In this document: positions 1 to 8,326 of the stretch, one piece after another
Numbering within the stretch: the stretch's first letter is position 1
How the letters are laid out: each line of letters starts with the position of its first letter
Assembly: GCA_003152315.1 (NCBI GenBank)
Contig: PLZV01000033.1
Span: 1-39,686, forward strand
Length of the DNA stretch: 39,686 nt
Direction: 5' to 3'
Source: Verrucomicrobiota bacterium
GTDB taxonomy: Bacteria > Verrucomicrobiota > Verrucomicrobiia > Palsa-1439
Program-made: the position numbers and the translations under genes
The notes under the pieces: model-generated
What the model saw: the letters and a program-made list of their open reading frames with translations, nothing else
The model's database searches: none
What the model was told of the DNA's origin: nothing

Positions 1-69
1 CAAGCGCGCTTTCAGAGATGACGGAAAGGTGCGACTAGGTAGTCGCTGAGTGCCACGCCCAACCTAAGC

Positions 70-354
70 CTAAGTGTTCTTCGTAATGCATCTGCTGAGC
101 ATTGCGATAGCCACAACGTCTAACGCGAGCAATATGAAACCCTCGATTCTCGTCTCCACCACAACACGGCTGTTCCTACGAAGCTCTTCTCGCATAGCAA
201 CTTCCGTTTGCGGAGTCGGGTTTCGATGCCATTCAATAACAGCCTTTCCAACATCGCCCCGATCAACGAGAACAGGAACAAACTGTATCGTCAGGAGTCC
301 CAGTGCTACCACGATTAATAATGCGCGGATTACGTTCAGCAGATTGGAACTCAT
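70..354 (-). CDS. Small two-helix membrane protein, unknown function
   Basis: This encodes a 94-aa protein of unrecognised family. The sequence shows a hydrophobic segment at about residues 8-28 (after the start MSSNLLNVIRALL), a charged middle (about 35-68) and a second hydrophobic segment at about 70-88. That suggests a small inner-membrane protein with two helices and a soluble loop. The start at 354 was chosen because a GAGGG ribosome-binding site lies just upstream, inside the end of radC, and because frames further upstream read through radC antisense-like arginine-rich sequence. It begins 5 nt after the radC stop, so it is probably the last gene of the miaA-hflX-amidase-radC operon. 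No function is inferred. Confidence 0.6.
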   Translation of the reverse strand: MSSNLLNVIRALLIVVALGLLTIQFVPVLVDRGDVGKAVIEWHRNPTPQTEVAMREELRRNSRVVVETRIEGFILLALDVVAIAMLSRCITKNT

Positions 355-359
355 AGCCC

Positions 360-1061
360 TCACATCAATCCCAATTCCTTCAAGCTGACGAAGTCCTGGT
401 CGCGTTTGGTGGTGCGGTGGCCGAGGATGATGTGGTCGAGGACGGCGATGTTGAGCAGGTCGCCGGCTTTGACGAGGCGCTTGGTGACGGCGATGTCTTC
501 GCTGCTGGGAGTGGGGTCGCCGCTGGGGTGATTGTGCACGAGAATCATTGATGCGGCAGAAGCGGCGATGGCGTCCTTGAAGACTTCGCGGGGCTCGACG
601 ATGCTGGCGTTGAGCGAGCCGCGGGAAACCTCGCACTTCTTGATCAGACCGTTCTTCGTATTCAGCAGGAGCACGCGGAATTCTTCGCGGTCGAGAACCC
701 GCATGTCTTCGCGCACCGCGGCGGCGGCGTCCTCAGGAGAACTGATGTTCTGCTGTTTTCCCCGCGCGGATTCGCTGAGGCGCCGCGCCAGCTCGAAGGC
801 GGCTTTCAGTTGGATCGCCTTCGTTTCGCCGACGCCCTTGATTTTTGCAATGGCCTCGACCGGCGCGCGGGCAAGTTCCTCCAGCGAGCGAAACTCCCGC
901 AGGATTTGATGTCCAAGCTGGACAGCGGAAATGCCCTTCATTCCCGTCCGCAACAGGATGGCGACCAGTTCGGCGTCGCTGAGCGCCGCCGCCCCGCGCA
1001 GCTTCAGCCGCTCACGCGGGCGCTCTCCTTCGGGCATCTCCCGGATCAGATAGGTGGTCAT
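360..1061 (-). CDS. radC: RadC family JAB/MPN-domain protein
   Basis: This is a 233-aa RadC-like protein of the usual family length. The N-terminal UPF0758-type region includes a helix-hairpin-helix-like stretch around residues 60-95 (KIKGVGETKAIQLKAAFEL). The C-terminal JAB1/MPN metalloprotease-like fold carries the zinc motif HNHPSGDPTPSSED at about residues 176-189. The family was once linked to DNA repair, but its biochemical role is not established. Recent work links such proteins to DNA processing and mobile elements. The gene starts 2 nt after the upstream amidase stop and is followed by a small membrane protein, so it is co-transcribed in a housekeeping operon here. The ATG lacks a clear Shine-Dalgarno sequence, consistent with translational coupling. 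Confidence 0.95.
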   Translation of the reverse strand: MTTYLIREMPEGERPRERLKLRGAAALSDAELVAILLRTGMKGISAVQLGHQILREFRSLEELARAPVEAIAKIKGVGETKAIQLKAAFELARRLSESARGKQQNISSPEDAAAAVREDMRVLDREEFRVLLLNTKNGLIKKCEVSRGSLNASIVEPREVFKDAIAASAASMILVHNHPSGDPTPSSEDIAVTKRLVKAGDLLNIAVLDHIILGHRTTKRDQDFVSLKELGLM

Positions 1062-1063
1062 GA

Positions 1064-1714
1064 TCAGGGATGATGGGCCTGCGCTTGTAGATCACGCGCC
1101 GGGACTGCCATCACGGCGTTTGAGCTCATGCCGCCAGTTTCACCCAGTCGTTTGTGGAATTCGTCCCACGGGAACTGTGAGCCGGGGCATTCGCTGAATT
1201 CGCCGATCACCTCGCCGTGGCCGAGAATATGATCGTACGGAATGTGAAACTGCTCCTGCAACCCGTGGATGAGGAGCACAAGCGAGTCGAGCTGTTTCGA
1301 CGTGGGTTGATCGACCGAAAAATTCCCGACGAGACAGATGCCGATGCCGCGCTCGTTGATGTACGCCTGACGGCAATGGCCGCCGTGCATTTGCTTGATC
1401 CAGCGCGGCCCGGTCTCGATGAAGCCGTCGGCCTTGCCTTCCGTGCCATTGTCGATGACGAAGTGGTAGGCCAGGCCGTTGATCATCCCGCGCGAGCGAT
1501 GCGCCGCGTCGAACACTTCCGCCGACCCCATGCGCGTCGCGCTATGGTGAATGATGATCCATTCCCAATCACGCGTCGGATCAGGCTCACCCGCCACATT
1601 TCCCAGGACGAAACAGACCACAGCCAGCGCCAGCAGAAGCGGCCGCCCGGTCGCGATGGCTGCCTGCGACCGCGAGGCCGCTCCTACGGGATCATTTGCT
1701 TTCGTCCACCACAT
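1064..1714 (-). CDS. Secreted N-acetylmuramoyl-L-alanine amidase (amidase_2/PGRP fold)
   Basis: This is a 216-aa protein with an N-terminal hydrophobic segment (about residues 24-42) that looks like a signal peptide or anchor. An amidase_2/peptidoglycan-recognition domain follows. Visible ligands are the IIIHHSAT motif (first zinc histidine, about residue 56), the GHGEVIG histidine near residue 165, and the SECPGSQFPW cysteine near residue 176. This is the H-H-C set of type 2 amidases, which cleave the lactyl-alanine bond of peptidoglycan in the periplasm. The ATG at 1714 overlaps the 3' end of hflX by 23 nt, which suggests coupled translation. The last 20 residues are low-complexity and may be a tail outside the fold. 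Specificity for cell-wall recycling or remodelling cannot be decided from sequence. Confidence 0.88.
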   Translation of the reverse strand: MWWTKANDPVGAASRSQAAIATGRPLLLALAVVCFVLGNVAGEPDPTRDWEWIIIHHSATRMGSAEVFDAAHRSRGMINGLAYHFVIDNGTEGKADGFIETGPRWIKQMHGGHCRQAYINERGIGICLVGNFSVDQPTSKQLDSLVLLIHGLQEQFHIPYDHILGHGEVIGEFSECPGSQFPWDEFHKRLGETGGMSSNAVMAVPARDLQAQAHHP

Positions 1715-2984
1715 AGGGAGTTAATTCACCAGCCAGCACTTTCGGAATCTGCGCCCGGAGCACAACGTTGCCGTCTTCCATTTCGCGCGCGATGACATAA
1801 CCGCTGCGATACACCAGCGCGATTGTCTTCGCCCGGTCCTGCGGGATCGACAACGTGACATCGACGCGGCGATCCTTCAATCGATTCGCGACCTCGTCGC
1901 GCAAGGCGTCCAGATTCTCACCCGTCTTTGCCGAGATCGGTACTGCCTGGTGAAATTCGCGTTGGAATTTCTCAAGCGCCGTGGCGCCAGCCTCCAGTTT
2001 ATCGATTTTGTTAAGCACGACCACGGTGGGTTTACCCCACGCGTCGATTTCCTTCAACACAATCTCGACCGCCTTGCTCTGCTCGTACGCCTGCGGATGG
2101 CTGACATCCACCACATGCAACAGCAGATCGGCGTCCACGACCTCCTCGAGCGTGGCCTTGAACGATTCGACGAGATGATGCGGCAGCTTGCGCAGAAAAC
2201 CGACCGTGTCGGAGAGCAAAATGTTTTGGTTGTTCGGCAGGCGCAGCTTGCGCGCCGTCGGATCGAGCGTCGCGAAGAGTTTGTCCTCCGCCATCACGCC
2301 CGCACCTGTCAGCGCGTTCATCAACGTGCTCTTGCCGGAATTCGTGTACCCGATGATCGACACCAGCGGCCAGTGCAGACGTTGCCGGCCGCCGCGTTCG
2401 ACGCGCCGGTTCTTCCGCACTTCATTCAACGCATGTTCGAGGCGGTGGATCTTTTCCTGCACGCGCCGGCGGTCGACTTCGAGCTGTTGTTCGCCGGGAC
2501 CGCGCGAGCCGACGCCACCGCGCTGGCGCGACAAGTGGGTCCACAATCCTGCGAGCCGCGGGAGCATGTAATGAAGCTGAGCCAACTCCACCTGAATCTT
2601 GCCTTCACGTGTGCGCGCACGCTGGGCGAAGATGTCGAGAATGAGCTCGGTGCGGTCGATCACCTTCACGTTCAGGCCGAGGATTTCGCTAAGGTTGCGA
2701 CCTTGCGCGGGCGAAAGGTCGTCGTCGAAGATTACGATGTTGGCATCCGTATCACGACAGCGGGCTGCGAGTTCTTCGACTTTGCCGGTGCCGATGAAAG
2801 TTGCCGCCGCCGGCGAGTCACGCTTCTGGCTGATGACGTCGAGAACTTCCGCGCCGGCGGAAACCGCGAGTTCGCGGAGTTCTTCGAGGGAATCCTTCAC
2901 GGCCCACTTGTCGTGGCCGGGTCTCTCCAATCCGATAAGGAGCGCGCGCTCGCGGAGCGGCTCCTGCGTGTCGTGCATCTTCAA
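1692..2984 (-). CDS. hflX: GTPase HflX
   Basis: This is a 430-aa ribosome-associated GTPase that in known bacteria splits stalled or hibernating 70S ribosomes. The N-terminal HflX domain contains the signature RGGVGSRGPGE at about residues 155-165, followed by a helical linker. The G domain has G1 GYTNSGKST (212-220), G3 DTVGF (259-263) and G4 NKID (325-328), and the C-terminal region resembles other HflX. The longest frame begins with TTG at 2984, which overlaps the miaA stop. An ATG two codons later (2978) is equally plausible, and neither has a strong Shine-Dalgarno sequence. The gene lies directly after miaA, as in many bacteria (miaA-hfq-hflX in enterobacteria), but no hfq lies between them here. 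Confidence 0.95.
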   Translation of the reverse strand: MKMHDTQEPLRERALLIGLERPGHDKWAVKDSLEELRELAVSAGAEVLDVISQKRDSPAAATFIGTGKVEELAARCRDTDANIVIFDDDLSPAQGRNLSEILGLNVKVIDRTELILDIFAQRARTREGKIQVELAQLHYMLPRLAGLWTHLSRQRGGVGSRGPGEQQLEVDRRRVQEKIHRLEHALNEVRKNRRVERGGRQRLHWPLVSIIGYTNSGKSTLMNALTGAGVMAEDKLFATLDPTARKLRLPNNQNILLSDTVGFLRKLPHHLVESFKATLEEVVDADLLLHVVDVSHPQAYEQSKAVEIVLKEIDAWGKPTVVVLNKIDKLEAGATALEKFQREFHQAVPISAKTGENLDALRDEVANRLKDRRVDVTLSIPQDRAKTIALVYRSGYVIAREMEDGNVVLRAQIPKVLAGELTPYVVDESK

Positions 2985-3925
2985 CTTACTGAATTTTCTT
3001 CCTTATGCTTTATCATCTGGAGGATGCGTTGCGCCGTGAACGACGACAATTCCTCACGCCCAATCTCCAGCCACTCTAGTTGAGTTTCGCGACGAAACCA
3101 AGTCAATTGTCGCTTCGCCAGTTGCCGCGTGCGTATCTTGATCAGCGCCACCGCATCCGCGAGTGAGAGATCGCCGCGCACGTGCGCGACCAATTCTCGA
3201 TAGCCCGCCGCCTGCATTGCCGTCGGGTTCTTCTCCAGTCCGCTCTCCAGCAACTGGCGCACTTCAGTCACCCACCCGGAGGCGATTTGTTGGTCGATTC
3301 GCCGTTCGATGCGCAGGTGGAGATCTTTGCGGTCGCGGTTTAGCAGGAACCCCGCAGAGGCGGTGGCGCGATTGCCTTCCTCCCGGCCCCACTCCTTCTG
3401 CAGTTCGCTGATCGGCTTGCCCGTCTTGTGAAACACTTCCAGCGCGCGCACCAGGCGGCGCGGGTTGTGACGGTCGATGCGCTTCGCCGTCGCCGGATCC
3501 AGGCGCTCCAGTTCTTCGAACAATTGAACCGCAGTCATTTTCTCCAGCCGCTCACGCAGTGCCTCACTGCGGGGCGGTCCTTCAAACAATCCATGACGCA
3601 AGGCACGCACATAAAGGCCCGTTCCGCCAACGACAAGCGCTTTCCTCCCCCGCGCATGGATGCCATCAATGACTCGCGAAGCCATCTCGATGAATTTTTT
3701 TGCGTCGAAGACTTCGCTGACCTCGCAGACATCGATGAGATGGTGCGGCACGAGCGTCCGTTCCTCAGCGGTCGGTTTGGCCGTGCCAATGTCCATGCCG
3801 CGATACACCTGCATTGAGTCAGCCGACACCAGTTCCGCGTCCAGCGCGCGCGCCAGTTCCAGCGCAACAGCGCTCTTGCCGACGGCGGTCGGGCCAACGA
3901 GGAAGACCGTTTGCATTGCTTCCAT
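2981..3925 (-). CDS. miaA: tRNA dimethylallyltransferase MiaA
   Basis: This is a 314-aa enzyme that transfers the dimethylallyl group to N6 of A37 in tRNAs reading UNN codons. It shows the P-loop GPTAVGKS (residues 11-18), the DSMQVYRGMDIGTAKP block (about 36-51) and a C-terminal TRQLAKRQLTWFRR motif typical of MiaA. The open frame extends to 4189, but that extension runs antisense into the next plus-strand gene and is not MiaA-like. Starts at 3943, 3940, 3925 and 3916 are possible. The ATG at 3925 gives the usual short N terminus before the first beta strand. Its stop overlaps the start of hflX. It heads the minus-strand operon, and its promoter must lie in the short divergent gap to the plus-strand gene at 4015. 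Confidence 0.94.
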   Translation of the reverse strand: MEAMQTVFLVGPTAVGKSAVALELARALDAELVSADSMQVYRGMDIGTAKPTAEERTLVPHHLIDVCEVSEVFDAKKFIEMASRVIDGIHARGRKALVVGGTGLYVRALRHGLFEGPPRSEALRERLEKMTAVQLFEELERLDPATAKRIDRHNPRRLVRALEVFHKTGKPISELQKEWGREEGNRATASAGFLLNRDRKDLHLRIERRIDQQIASGWVTEVRQLLESGLEKNPTAMQAAGYRELVAHVRGDLSLADAVALIKIRTRQLAKRQLTWFRRETQLEWLEIGREELSSFTAQRILQMIKHKEENSVS

Positions 3926-4014
3926 ATTATCACGTGGCATCATGTCCACAACGTCTTCTATCCGTGGCTCTTTGCGCACCAAACAAGGCACAATACCTGC
4001 GGTAAAATGGCCGC

Positions 4015-6945
4015 GTGAGCACCAGGTGGCAAAAAAGCATTCAGGTCTGCGCGGTGACGGCATTGGGATTGTTTCTAAGACCGTCGGCATTCGGCGCCAC
4101 CATCCATGTGACAAACGATTTCCCCACCATCCAGGCGGCGATCGACGCCGCCGGATCGAACGACACGATCCAGGTGCAAGCCGGCACATACCGCGAATTC
4201 CTCAACATCGTCGCGCCGGTGCGCATCATCGGTTCGGGTTCCACCAATTGCATTGTTCACCATACCAACGATGTGCTGGTGACCATTACCTCGGCTGGTA
4301 CCGTCGAGTTGACGGGAATCGAGATCTGCGGCGGGGAGTTGGCGTTCGGCGGGGGGTTTTCCCCGTCGGTGCCGCGTGGGATCGTCGCCAGCAACACGAC
4401 TCTGGTGCTCAATGATGTGGCGGTCAACTTGACACGCAACTTCGCGGTGACGGTCATGGATGGATCGCTCTACGCGACGAACGTGGCGCTTTACACACGG
4501 AATTTGCTCGAACAATGGGATGTCGGGTTTCAGCTGAAAGGCTGTTTCGCCCGCATCTACCAGTTGACCCAGCAGGCTGGGCAAATCGATCACACCATCA
4601 ACATCAACGATCCGCCCGCCAAATTTTCCGATGTGCACGTCGAAAACTCCATAATCCGCGCCTCGCATTTGGGTTACGGCGAATGCATTAGGACGTACAC
4701 CCAAAGCTCGGTGGTGATCAGCAATTGCGACCTCTATCGCGCGCCGGGCGGGGACGCGGTCAGCATCGGCAACCAGGCGATCGGTGTAAACGGTTATTCC
4801 AACGTCGTGGTCATCACGGATAATCTGATTGACTCGGTGCCGACTGGTATCCGCGTTTTCGGCTCGCTCCCCAACAGCAACAAGATAAGAATCGAGTATA
4901 ATGACATCACAAACTGCGAGAGCAACGGCGTGTTGGAGGCTTCCATGTCCTATGAAGGAATCGACCTGGGCGGCGGCGTGGCGCAGTCACCCGGACAAAA
5001 CGTGTTCTCCAATCCCGGCGCGCGGGACGTGGAATTGACCGGTTCGTCCGCCAACATTCACGCCCTATCCAACTGCTGGACAACCGCCAACCCGGACGAC
5101 AGCATCATCGACCAAATTGACACGCCCGCTCTTGGCCGGGTGCTTTTCAGCCCGACATTCTGCGCACCCATTGTCGTCGATTGCACGCTGGTACCCGCGC
5201 TTGTCACCAATGTCGTCGGCCTCGCCGACACCGTGGACGCCACGGTAACAACCAACGGCAGTCCTGCAGTCGGCGCGTCCGTCGTTTTTAGCGTAGTCAG
5301 CGGTCCGAACTCGGGTCAGGGCACTAATGTCGTGACCGACTCTAACGGACAGGTCAGCTTTAATTATTCCGACCATGGCAGTGTGGGGACCGACACGATC
5401 CGCGCCATTGTTACTGTCGCCAGTGTTTCGGCCACCGGTACCGCCGCCAAGGTGTGGATTGGCACCCCGCCGCTAGTCACCTGCCCCGCCGACATTATCA
5501 CGAATACCGTCGCGGGTACCTGTGCGCGCACGCTGACATATAACGTCCCTGCCTCGGGCACGCCGGCGCCTGTTGTGACCGTCAGTCCGCCGAGCGGTAG
5601 TAGTTTCCTTCCGGGCATGACGAGTGTGACCGTTACCGCGTCCAATGTCGCGGGCACCGCCCAGTGCTCGTTCGCCGTCACTATCAATGACGACGAAATA
5701 CCGGCCATCACTTGTGTTGCCGATATCGTGACCAACATTACCCTTCCCCAGACGCAGGTGAACATCGCCTTCGGTTCACCCACGGCCAGCGACAACTGCG
5801 GCACCGTTACCACCAGTTCCTCCTCCGCGTCTGGCAGCGCTTTCGGTCTCGGCACCAACGCCGTGACTTGCACCGCGATTGACTCCGCCGCCAATACCAA
5901 TACGTGCACCTTCCGCGTTATCGTCCTGAGCCTGCCCGCTCCCAACCAACCACCGGTCGCGCTGTGCAGCAATATTACAGTGAGTGCTGACGTAAACTGC
6001 CAGGCGACGGTAGCGGCGGTCGCGGTAGATGCCGGTTCCTTCGACAGCGACGGCACCATCACGAGCCGGTCACTCAACCCGGCGGGACCGTTCCCCACTG
6101 GCACCAACAACGTCATGCTTACCGTCTTCGACAACAGTGGCGCCTCCAACACCTGTAACGCACAGATCATCGTTGTGGACACCACACCTCCCACAATCGG
6201 TCCGTGTGCCAGCGTCTTCACAAACGTGGCGGCCGGAGTCACCAACGCGATTGTCAACTTCCCCACACCATCGGCCAGCGACAATTGCGGTGTCGCCACC
6301 ACCTATTGCTCGCCCGCTTCCGGATCGGTCTTCCCGCTCGGCACTAACACCGTCACGAGTACCGCCGTGAACACTTCTGGGAACACCAACACCTGCAGCT
6401 TCAACATTATCGTACAGGGAACGCCGGCGGCGACGCACAACCTTGCGGTCCTGAGTGTCACACCGCCCAAGAAAATCAACCTCAGTGACAGCAAACCTAA
6501 TCAGACAAAAAGTGTCCGGGTGACGATCCAAAACCTTGGCAGTCATAGTGAAACCATCGCCGACCTGAATGCGCTTACAAACGTCGTCATCTTCAGCGTC
6601 GAGTCATTGGGGGTCTGTCCCGTGCCGGCGATCTCGCTGGTGCCGCCCAGAAAGGGATTCCCGATTGTGCTCGCGCCGAAGAAGAAACTGACCTTGCTCT
6701 ATAACGTCACGTTCGGCTGCGTCAATGATCCGCTCGCGACAACGAAGAGTGCTAACCATTCGGATTTCCGCTACACTGTGACGGTCAACTCCGCCGCGCT
6801 TGATGGCAACACAGACACACAACCGTCCAACAATGTGTGCCCGCGCCCGCCCAACCCAGCGATTGGCGACAAAGGTTGCGGAAACAGGGACCCGGTGACC
6901 AAACAGCTTGGGTCTGACGTGCTCACCGACGTAATTATGAAGTGA
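4015..6945 (+). CDS. Secreted beta-helix / Ig-like / HYR-repeat protein
   Basis: This is a 976-aa exported protein starting with GTG. Residues 1-27 look like a signal peptide (basic start, hydrophobic core, Ala-Phe-Gly-Ala end). Residues about 28-380 form a pectate-lyase-like parallel beta-helix, with PTIQAAIDAA and many short NxVxxxTNxxI repeats. Residues about 390-480 look like a bacterial Ig-like (Big_1/invasin) domain (DTVDATVTTNG, VVFSVVSGPNSGQGTN). At least three, perhaps four, HYR-type modules follow (about 485-815), each with TCPADI / SDNCG / PLGTNTVT motifs and paired cysteines. The C terminus (about 820-976) resembles a CARDB/DUF11-type beta domain. No PEP-CTERM or LPXTG anchor is visible. 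The role is probably adhesion or polysaccharide binding outside the cell, but no enzymatic residues were identified. It is Thr/Asn/Ser-rich, unlike its neighbours. Confidence 0.8.
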   Translation: MSTRWQKSIQVCAVTALGLFLRPSAFGATIHVTNDFPTIQAAIDAAGSNDTIQVQAGTYREFLNIVAPVRIIGSGSTNCIVHHTNDVLVTITSAGTVELTGIEICGGELAFGGGFSPSVPRGIVASNTTLVLNDVAVNLTRNFAVTVMDGSLYATNVALYTRNLLEQWDVGFQLKGCFARIYQLTQQAGQIDHTININDPPAKFSDVHVENSIIRASHLGYGECIRTYTQSSVVISNCDLYRAPGGDAVSIGNQAIGVNGYSNVVVITDNLIDSVPTGIRVFGSLPNSNKIRIEYNDITNCESNGVLEASMSYEGIDLGGGVAQSPGQNVFSNPGARDVELTGSSANIHALSNCWTTANPDDSIIDQIDTPALGRVLFSPTFCAPIVVDCTLVPALVTNVVGLADTVDATVTTNGSPAVGASVVFSVVSGPNSGQGTNVVTDSNGQVSFNYSDHGSVGTDTIRAIVTVASVSATGTAAKVWIGTPPLVTCPADIITNTVAGTCARTLTYNVPASGTPAPVVTVSPPSGSSFLPGMTSVTVTASNVAGTAQCSFAVTINDDEIPAITCVADIVTNITLPQTQVNIAFGSPTASDNCGTVTTSSSSASGSAFGLGTNAVTCTAIDSAANTNTCTFRVIVLSLPAPNQPPVALCSNITVSADVNCQATVAAVAVDAGSFDSDGTITSRSLNPAGPFPTGTNNVMLTVFDNSGASNTCNAQIIVVDTTPPTIGPCASVFTNVAAGVTNAIVNFPTPSASDNCGVATTYCSPASGSVFPLGTNTVTSTAVNTSGNTNTCSFNIIVQGTPAATHNLAVLSVTPPKKINLSDSKPNQTKSVRVTIQNLGSHSETIADLNALTNVVIFSVESLGVCPVPAISLVPPRKGFPIVLAPKKKLTLLYNVTFGCVNDPLATTKSANHSDFRYTVTVNSAALDGNTDTQPSNNVCPRPPNPAIGDKGCGNRDPVTKQLGSDVLTDVIMK

Positions 6946-6952
6946 CTATGAC

Positions 6953-7225
6953 GTGAAAGAGCCACAGCTACAGACGATCACGCTATCGGTGCGGGTTACT
7001 CCGCGTGCCAAGCGCAATACCGTAACGAAGATGGAAGACGGAAGCCTCAAAGTGTACGTCACGGCGCCGCCGGAAGATGGCCGCGCGAACGAAGCCGTGG
7101 TGGAAGCCATCGCCGAATGGCTGGGCGTGAAACGCCGACAAATCGAGATCGTAACTGGCGCGACAAGCCGCAACAAGGTCGTGCGGCTGACAGGCGTCTC
7201 GCAAGAGCAGATCGATGCTGCGTAA
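6953..7225 (+). CDS. DUF167 (YggU family) protein
   Basis: This is a 90-aa protein of the DUF167/YggU family, whose members are small single-domain alpha/beta proteins of unknown function found across bacteria and archaea. The family pattern is clear: LSVRVTPRAKRNTV near the N terminus, then LKVYVTAPPEDGRANEAV (about residues 31-48), then LGVKRRQIEIVTGATSRNKVV (about 57-77). The start is a GTG 8 nt after the upstream stop. The ATG at 6947 is closed by an immediate in-frame stop, so GTG is the only sensible choice. It probably shares a transcript with the secreted HYR protein, although no functional link is evident. Confidence 0.9.
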   Translation: MKEPQLQTITLSVRVTPRAKRNTVTKMEDGSLKVYVTAPPEDGRANEAVVEAIAEWLGVKRRQIEIVTGATSRNKVVRLTGVSQEQIDAA

Positions 7226-7240
7226 CCGAGCCGAGATTCC

Positions 7241-7618
7241 TCAGCCCAAAATCCCCACTCCCCAAGGATTGTCGATCACGAACAGCCAGCGGCCGTCCGC
7301 TTGCCGGCGCAGGACATCCGTAGTCGTTCCCTCCATTTGAATGGGTTTGCCATCGGGGCCGGTTCCCTTCAGGGTCCACTTGGCGATGGAAAGCGCAATG
7401 TCGCCGGCAACAATTGCTTGATAACGGCCCATGCTTAAGGTTGGCTTCAGTGTCAGGGATACGTTGATGGCAACGCGTAGCGCCGCAGTTCCCTCGGCCA
7501 CCTGACCCGGCTGCGCCACAAACGCCGCCTTCGGTTCATAGAATGCCAGGCATGCCTCGATGTCACCCTGGTTAAATGTCTTGAAGAATTCTCGCACCGC
7601 TGTCTCGGGGGTATTCAT
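7241..7618 (-). CDS. SnoaL-like / NTF2-fold protein
   Basis: This is a 125-aa single-domain protein with the NTF2/SnoaL-like (SgcJ/EcaC, DUF4440-type) pattern. It begins with a helix TAVREFFKTFNQGDIEACLAFY, followed by strands ending in TTTDVLRRQADGRWLFVIDNPW. Family members are small-ligand-binding or isomerase-like proteins, and no reaction can be assigned here. There is no signal peptide, so it is probably cytoplasmic. An AGGAGGAG ribosome-binding site precedes the ATG. It begins 29 nt after the msrA stop and is the last gene of the long minus-strand run that starts at the bufferin-like precursor. It converges on the DUF167 gene. Confidence 0.8.
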   Translation of the reverse strand: MNTPETAVREFFKTFNQGDIEACLAFYEPKAAFVAQPGQVAEGTAALRVAINVSLTLKPTLSMGRYQAIVAGDIALSIAKWTLKGTGPDGKPIQMEGTTTDVLRRQADGRWLFVIDNPWGVGILG

Positions 7619-7647
7619 GAACAGAACTCCTCCTCGATTGTAGGGTT

Positions 7648-8268
7648 TTAATTATCCTTAAGCTTGTCGCGGAAATGCTCCCGGAACTTCGCCACCTTGG
7701 GCGCGATCACCATCTGGCAATAAGGCTGTTTGCCGTGCAACTTGAAGTACTCCTGGTGATAATCCTCGGCCTTGTAGAACGTCTTGAACGGCGAGAGTTG
7801 CGTCACGATCTGGCCGTCCCAAATCTTCGCCGCGGCGATTTCCTTGATCACCTGTTTGGTCACGGCCTTCTGTTCATCGTTGCGATAAAAAATCGCCGAC
7901 CGATACTGGGTCCCGACATCGTTTCCTTGTCGATCCAACGTCGTGGGATCATGCACGGTAAAGAACACTTCCAAAATCACCTTGAGCGAAACGACCCTGG
8001 GGTCGAACGTAATTTGACTTACTTCGGCATGCCCCGTATCGCCTGTGCAGACCTGTTCGTAGGTGGGATTCGGCACGGTGCCTCCCGAGTAGCCCGATTC
8101 AACCTTCTCCACGCCCTTCAACTGCTCGAAGACCGCTTCCGTGCACCAGAAACATCCCCCGCCGACAGTGATGACTTCGTTTGCTTGTGAGTTGGTAACG
8201 GTTTGGCTCATGGCGTTCGTCCCCAGTACGATTCCTGCGATTAATGCGATGGCTTTCAGCATGCACAT
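7648..8268 (-). CDS. msrA: Secreted peptide-methionine (S)-S-oxide reductase
   Basis: This is a 206-aa MsrA that reduces methionine-S-sulfoxide in damaged proteins. The active-site motif [13 protein letters not shown] (Cys39 nucleophile) is intact. The [13 protein letters not shown] block and the [10 protein letters not shown] motif are present, and a resolving cysteine sits in the C-terminal [10 protein letters not shown] segment. Residues 1-21 ([20 protein letters not shown]) look like a signal peptide, so repair would occur in the periplasm rather than the cytosol. Starts at 8268 and 8262 are both ATG. It lies 58 nt after the desaturase stop, on the same strand as the bufferin-like genes. 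This fits a copper or oxidative stress role by context (inference). Confidence 0.94.
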   Translation of the reverse strand: MCMLKAIALIAGIVLGTNAMSQTVTNSQANEVITVGGGCFWCTEAVFEQLKGVEKVESGYSGGTVPNPTYEQVCTGDTGHAEVSQITFDPRVVSLKVILEVFFTVHDPTTLDRQGNDVGTQYRSAIFYRNDEQKAVTKQVIKEIAAAKIWDGQIVTQLSPFKTFYKAEDYHQEYFKLHGKQPYCQMVIAPKVAKFREHFRDKLKDN

Positions 8269-8326
8269 TGGATGCGCCTGCCGAGAGAGGCGATTCGCGC
8301 AGAGGCGTGCAAGTTACGATATTCGG

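Noticed and set aside
5364-6302. A 312-aa minus-strand frame inside the HYR protein
   Set aside because: It mirrors the Thr/Asn-rich repeats on the other strand and has no family features or ribosome-binding site.
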